DNA from: an uncultured Flavobacteriales bacterium
GTDB lineage: Bacteria > Bacteroidota > Bacteroidia > Palsa-965
DNA: 10,651 nt
Reading direction: 5' to 3'
NCBI GenBank assembly: GCA_946478675.1
Contig: CAMLEF010000138.1
Coordinates: 1-10,651, forward strand
A model generated the notes under the pieces. That model was not told the DNA's origin, ran no database searches, and saw nothing but the letters and a program-made list of their open reading frames with translations. Below, in pieces: positions 7,256 to 10,651 of this stretch (positions are counted from its first letter, which is position 1; each line of letters starts with the position of its first letter). The translations under genes and the position numbers were made by a program.

Positions 7256-8250
7256 AATCTCGGGCAGTTGGGTGCTACGACTGGTGTTTTTCGCTTGGCG
7301 ATGTAAATGACAGAGAACTCGATTCCGCCTCTGTTGTTCGTGGCCGGCTTCAGCGTCGAAACGTTGACGTCGTAGCTGATGCGATAAGTGAACGGTCCGT
7401 TCTTCAAACCGACTTCCATGATCGCTGCGTCACGTGTGCGGAACGTGGGGCCGACGATCAGGTACGAATCGGAATTCGGCAGGAAAATATTCGCAAGAAG
7501 ACCAAGCACCATTTCACGATCGTTCGTCTGCCACATGTAGAGGAAACGCGGTTGCAGCTGCAGTCGTTCGTTGATGCCGACACGCGCGCCGGTGTGCAGG
7601 ATGTAATGGATCGGCAGCTTGTTGTCGAAGCCGTAGAACGATTCCGTCGGCTGGTTGAGGTGAAAGGCGGAGAAGCCGATGAACGGATTGATGCGGCTCG
7701 TCTCTTTCGCGTAATAATACAATGCGCCCGCGCTGACGTCGAGCAGGTACATGCGCTCGGAGCTGTTCGCTTCACCGCTCGGCATCGACACATCGAAGCC
7801 GCCGCCGTCCGCCATCGTATACTGGCTGTCCCAGGTGAGCCGTCCGTAATCGACGCTCTTCTGGATCACACCGGCTTCCATGCCGAACGCGACGTGATGA
7901 ATATTCGCTTTGTCGATGCGCAGGTCGTAAGCGCCGGAAAGCTCCACAGAAAGCTCATTGAAATTACCGAAGCCCGCGCGGTTGTTCATCACCTGGATGC
8001 CGCCGCCGTAACGACCGAACGGCATGTCGAACGCGACCGCTGCCGTCTGGAACGGTTTCGTCGCTACAGCCGACCATTGGTTGCGGTAGTTCGCGTGAAT
8101 GCGATAGTAACCGTCGAACATGCCGGTCATCGCGGGATTGAGATAGATCTTCGCCGCATCGTAATGCGTGAGGTGAAAATCCTGCGCGGAAAGCGTTCCC
8201 GTCAACAGGCAACCAGCAAAGAAGATCCGTTTGAGAATAGTTTTCTTCAT
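7252..8250 (-). CDS. Type IX secretion system outer-membrane protein, PorP/SprF family
   Basis: The 332-residue product has a signal peptide (1-23, ending TLSAQ) and the family signature directly after it: 'FHLTHYDAAKIYLNPAMTG' (25-43), then 'YRIHANYRNQWS' (49-60). The rest alternates hydrophobic/aromatic strands typical of a small outer-membrane beta-barrel of about 14 strands, e.g. 'YGGGIQVMNNRAGFG' and 'PFIGFSAFHLNQP'. The C-terminus ends ...NCPRL, a Cys-Pro-Arg ending I recall in several family members. In Flavobacterium johnsoniae the homologue SprF is needed specifically for secretion of SprB, a cargo with a type B C-terminal signal. This gene follows exactly such a cargo gene with a 6-bp gap and overlaps the downstream OmpA gene by 4 bp. 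It is therefore probably the cargo-dedicated partner of the adhesin rather than the core PorP. Several paralogues per genome are normal, so no symbol is given. Confidence 0.95.
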   Translation of the reverse strand: MKKTILKRIFFAGCLLTGTLSAQDFHLTHYDAAKIYLNPAMTGMFDGYYRIHANYRNQWSAVATKPFQTAAVAFDMPFGRYGGGIQVMNNRAGFGNFNELSVELSGAYDLRIDKANIHHVAFGMEAGVIQKSVDYGRLTWDSQYTMADGGGFDVSMPSGEANSSERMYLLDVSAGALYYYAKETSRINPFIGFSAFHLNQPTESFYGFDNKLPIHYILHTGARVGINERLQLQPRFLYMWQTNDREMVLGLLANIFLPNSDSYLIVGPTFRTRDAAIMEVGLKNGPFTYRISYDVNVSTLKPATNNRGGIEFSVIYIAKRKTPVVAPNCPRL

Positions 8251-8256
8251 GGTCGT

Positions 8257-10651
8257 TTATCGAAGCAGGGTGACATCACCGGAGAGATCATAGGATTTGC
8301 TGTCGGGCGTAACGGCGTGCACCGTGTACACATACACGCCGATCGGTTGCGGAATGCCATCGCGCGTGCCGTCCCAGCCTTGCTGCTGGCTCGTTCCGAC
8401 GAAGATGAGCTCGCCCCATTTGTTGTAGATGCGCAGCTCCAGCTCGGTGAACGGACCGCCGCGCACCCAGAACACGTCGTTGTGATTATCACCGTTCGGC
8501 GAGAACGCGTTCGGCACATCGGGCGGCGTGCTGATGATGTAATCCTGCACCAGCGTATCCGTGCAGCCGTTGTTGTCGGTCACGACCAGCGTGATCGGGT
8601 ACGTGCCGGAATTCTGCCAGGCGTGGCTCGGGTTCTGCGAAAGCGACGGCGAAGAATTGTCGCCGAAATCCCACCACCAGCTCGTGATGTTGGTGAACGA
8701 CTGATCGGTGAACTGAACGTTCTGCAATGTGTTCGCAGCCGTTGACGGATTCGCGGTGAACGCAGCCGTCGGCGAAGGATAAACAACGACCGGTTGCGTC
8801 ACCGTGTCGCTGCAACCGTAGTTGCTCGTGACGATCAGCGTAACGTTCCAGGTGCCGGGCGTGCTGTAAATGTGCGAGGGGAAATTGCCGGTAGCAGAAC
8901 CGTTGTCACCGAAGCTCCACTGCCACTGCACCACGCTGCCGGTATCGATCGTCGACGCGTCGGTGAAGACCGTTCCGTCGTTGAGACAGAAGCCGGAAGT
9001 CGTGAATGCGGGAACCGGTTGCGGGTAAACGTAAACAGGCTGCACCACGGTATCGGGACATCCGTTCGAAGAAGTCACCACGAGCGTCACGTTGTAGTAA
9101 CCGCCTGCGGGATAGCTGTGCGTCGGGTTCTGCTGCGTGGATGTATTGTTCGACGGCGGATTGCCAAAGTTCCAGTTCCAGCTGACGATCGGGCTCACCG
9201 AAGTGGAAGCGTCGTTCATCTGCAGCGGTACGCCGGGACACACGCTGTTCGAAGTGAATCCTGCATTCGGCGCAGGAATGACGGTCACGAAAAGCGTATC
9301 GTGCTGCTGGCGGCAACCACCGTTGTTGAGCGAGTTGAACACGATCGTTACGCTGCCGTTTGCCACGTCGTTCGGGCCGGGCATATAGTTCGTCGTGAGC
9401 AGCGTATCGCCCTGCGGGAAAGTGCCGTCGCCGAGCGTGGTCCAGTAACCTTGTCCCGTCGCGGTATTCGCAATCACCAGGAACGGCAGGTTGCTGCATG
9501 CCGTATCGATCGAAGTGGTTGAAACGTTCGGCGGAGGCGTGAGGTAAAGAATGAGCGTGTCTTTTTCCGCGACGCAGGAACCGTTGCCCGTCGTGGTAAG
9601 CACGAGGTAAACTTGTCCGCTGGCGGCGTCTGCTGCGCTCGGGAAATAGTTCGTGCAAAGGTTGTTCGGATTCGCAAACGTTCCGCTGCCGGAAGTCGAC
9701 CACGTTCCTCCGCTCGCTACCGTTACGCTGCCGCAGATGGACACGTACGATGTATCGCGGCAAACCGTCACGTCATTTCCTGCATTCGAAGAAGGCCCGG
9801 CGGTGAACGCGAGCACCAATGTATCGGCATCCTGCGAGCACAAGGTCGGACCGGTCGTTTGCAGGATGAGCGTCGTTGAGCCCGCTGCAATTTCTGCTGC
9901 GGATGGCGTGTAGGTCGCATTGAGAACGGTCGAGTCGGGAGTAAATGTACCGCCGCCACCGGTCCAGTAACCGCCGCCGTTCGAGTTGAGCACGTTGCCG
10001 CCGAGACCGATGCTCGGATTGTTCGTGCAGACGAACGTGTCATTACCCGCGAGCGCGATCGGTGCAGCGATGATGCGGATCTGTTGCGAAACCGTGTCGT
10101 CGCAGCCGAGCTGGTTGGTGGCAGTATGCATCACGGTATACAATCCGCTGGCGCCGTACGTATGCACCGGGTTCTGCTGTGTCGAAGTTGTTGCGTCACC
10201 GAAATCCCACCAGTAACCGGTGATCGTCGAGTTCGGTGAAGGCGTGGAGTTGTCCGTAAACGTGACCGGTTGTCCCACGCACGCGCTGTCGTTCGATGGC
10301 GTATACGCAACGTTCACATACGAAAGCTGAACGCTCTGGAAAGCCGTATCCGCGCAGCCCGTGCCGACGTTGATCACGAGCATCACGGTGTAGGGCCCGA
10401 GTCCCGGGTAGGTGTAGCTTGGCGCGAATTGCGTGGACGTATCGGTAGTAGAAGCGCTGTTTCCGAAATCCCAGTAATAACTGTTCGCAGGATCACTGTT
10501 GTTCTGGAAATTCACGGTGCTTCCCGAACAGACACCGGCGGGTTGACCGATGACGGCCTGCGCCAATGGCGGACAATACACGACGTTGAACTGGAAGTCT
10601 CGAATGATCTCGCCGATCTTGACGCCGTTGCGGTATTCTTCGCAGCGCACA
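8257..10651 (-). CDS. Partial PKD-repeat surface adhesin with type B T9SS sorting domain (SprB-like class)
   Basis: The frame is open from the right edge to the stop at 8259-8257 (797 residues), so the N-terminal part is missing; the first codon in frame is a GTG that reads as internal Val, not a start. The first 26 residues ('EEYRNGVKIGEIIRDFQF...C') resemble the segment that precedes repeats in giant gliding-type proteins. Then follow PKD 1-2 (31-110, 111-194; WDFGN, WDFGD), three 87-89-residue non-PKD repeats (195-458), and PKD 3-5 (459-542, 543-624, 625-706; WNFGN, WSFGD, WDFGD). Last is a CHU_C / gliding motility-associated C-terminal domain (708-797; 'PNAFSPNGDNHNDVF', 'IYNKWGELIF', 'GWDGTRDG', 'GVYVYTV'). 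The product should be exported by Sec, then across the outer membrane by T9SS with the adjacent PorP/SprF protein, and act at the cell surface in adhesion or gliding. Ligand unknown. The repeat part is extremely poor in Lys/Arg. Confidence 0.95.
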   Translation of the reverse strand, partial: VRCEEYRNGVKIGEIIRDFQFNVVYCPPLAQAVIGQPAGVCSGSTVNFQNNSDPANSYYWDFGNSASTTDTSTQFAPSYTYPGLGPYTVMLVINVGTGCADTAFQSVQLSYVNVAYTPSNDSACVGQPVTFTDNSTPSPNSTITGYWWDFGDATTSTQQNPVHTYGASGLYTVMHTATNQLGCDDTVSQQIRIIAAPIALAGNDTFVCTNNPSIGLGGNVLNSNGGGYWTGGGGTFTPDSTVLNATYTPSAAEIAAGSTTLILQTTGPTLCSQDADTLVLAFTAGPSSNAGNDVTVCRDTSYVSICGSVTVASGGTWSTSGSGTFANPNNLCTNYFPSAADAASGQVYLVLTTTGNGSCVAEKDTLILYLTPPPNVSTTSIDTACSNLPFLVIANTATGQGYWTTLGDGTFPQGDTLLTTNYMPGPNDVANGSVTIVFNSLNNGGCRQQHDTLFVTVIPAPNAGFTSNSVCPGVPLQMNDASTSVSPIVSWNWNFGNPPSNNTSTQQNPTHSYPAGGYYNVTLVVTSSNGCPDTVVQPVYVYPQPVPAFTTSGFCLNDGTVFTDASTIDTGSVVQWQWSFGDNGSATGNFPSHIYSTPGTWNVTLIVTSNYGCSDTVTQPVVVYPSPTAAFTANPSTAANTLQNVQFTDQSFTNITSWWWDFGDNSSPSLSQNPSHAWQNSGTYPITLVVTDNNGCTDTLVQDYIISTPPDVPNAFSPNGDNHNDVFWVRGGPFTELELRIYNKWGELIFVGTSQQQGWDGTRDGIPQPIGVYVYTVHAVTPDSKSYDLSGDVTLLR
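8260..8529 (-). other. CHU_C / type B T9SS sorting domain of the adhesin
   Basis: The last 90 residues of the adhesin match the gliding motility-associated C-terminal domain class (type B CTD): 'PNAFSPNGDNHNDVF' near its start, 'ELRIYNKWGELIF' in the middle, then 'GWDGTRDG' and a final beta-rich 'GVYVYTVHAV...GDVTLLR'. Unlike type A signals, this class is known in F. johnsoniae to require a long portion of the C-terminus and a co-encoded SprF-type protein for secretion. Such a gene lies directly downstream here. Confidence 0.92.
9277..10068 (-). repeat. Three tandem non-PKD protein repeats (87-89 residues each) within the adhesin
   Basis: Units at about 9802-10068, 9538-9801 and 9277-9537 share 'Cys ... 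G-x-W ... G-x-G-T-F ... L-x-x-x-Y-x-P-x-x-x-D/E-x-x-x-G-x-hydrophobic strand ... C ... DTL'. The repeats are alike at protein level but clearly diverged in DNA, so they are old duplications rather than recent ones. They interrupt the PKD series (two PKDs before, three after). They look like Ig-like beta-sandwich units common in Bacteroidota surface proteins; I know no named function for them. Confidence 0.8.

Noticed and set aside
7552..8745. Plus-strand open frame (397 codons) spanning the PorP-type gene and the adhesin 3' end
   Set aside because: It crosses two well-supported genes on the opposite strand and its translation shows only the same shadow composition.
10648..10650. GTG at the right edge as a start codon for the adhesin
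   Set aside because: The frame is open to the window edge, no signal peptide follows, and the following residues resemble an internal segment of giant gliding-type proteins; the gene simply continues beyond the window.
8260..10651. Possibility of near-identical DNA repeats (recombination hotspot) in the PKD region
   Set aside because: The PKD and other repeats are similar only at protein level; I saw no long identical DNA words between units.

Overview
The window is typical of a Bacteroidota chromosome. It has a type IX secretion (T9SS) PorP/SprF-family protein, a PKD-repeat surface protein ending in a gliding-motility-type (type B) sorting domain, and an OmpA protein with the PorE domain order, all on the minus strand. 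Codons favour G/C at the third position, and sense TTA/CTA/TCA are rare, so long meaningless antisense frames appear. This is a fairly GC-rich Bacteroidota; genus cannot be told from the sequence. Shine-Dalgarno sequences are not evident, as is usual for the phylum.

Layout from left to right: (1) 1-130, minus: N-terminus of a gene leaving the window, resembling a lysophospholipid (1-acyl-glycerol-3-phosphate) acyltransferase. (2) 131-260: divergent intergenic region dominated by a 61-bp near-perfect palindrome of dispersed-repeat type. (3) 261-4533, plus: a tight three-gene operon encoding a lipoprotein and two paralogous large envelope proteins (one with a cleavable signal, one with an N-terminal membrane anchor), spaced by 5 bp and by a 4-bp ATGA overlap. 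It ends in a strong bidirectional terminator (4545-4595). (4) 4613-5044, minus: a MarR-family regulator converging on that terminator. (5) 5060-5085: terminator of the next minus-strand operon. (6) 10651-5096, minus: adhesin (5' end outside the window), then PorP/SprF, then a PorE-like OmpA protein, with a 6-bp gap and a 4-bp ATGA overlap.

Functionally, the right half is a type B T9SS cargo module. The adhesin carries the C-terminal sorting domain, the PorP/SprF-family barrel is the expected cargo-dedicated outer-membrane partner, and the OmpA/TPR/propeller protein probably ties this partner to peptidoglycan. The left operon has no function I can assign. Its lipoprotein plus duplicated large protein (tentatively related to DUF4836) look like one envelope-associated unit, and it is the least described part of the window. 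No IS elements, CRISPR arrays, tRNA or rRNA genes were seen, and no gene-free stretch exceeds about 130 bp.
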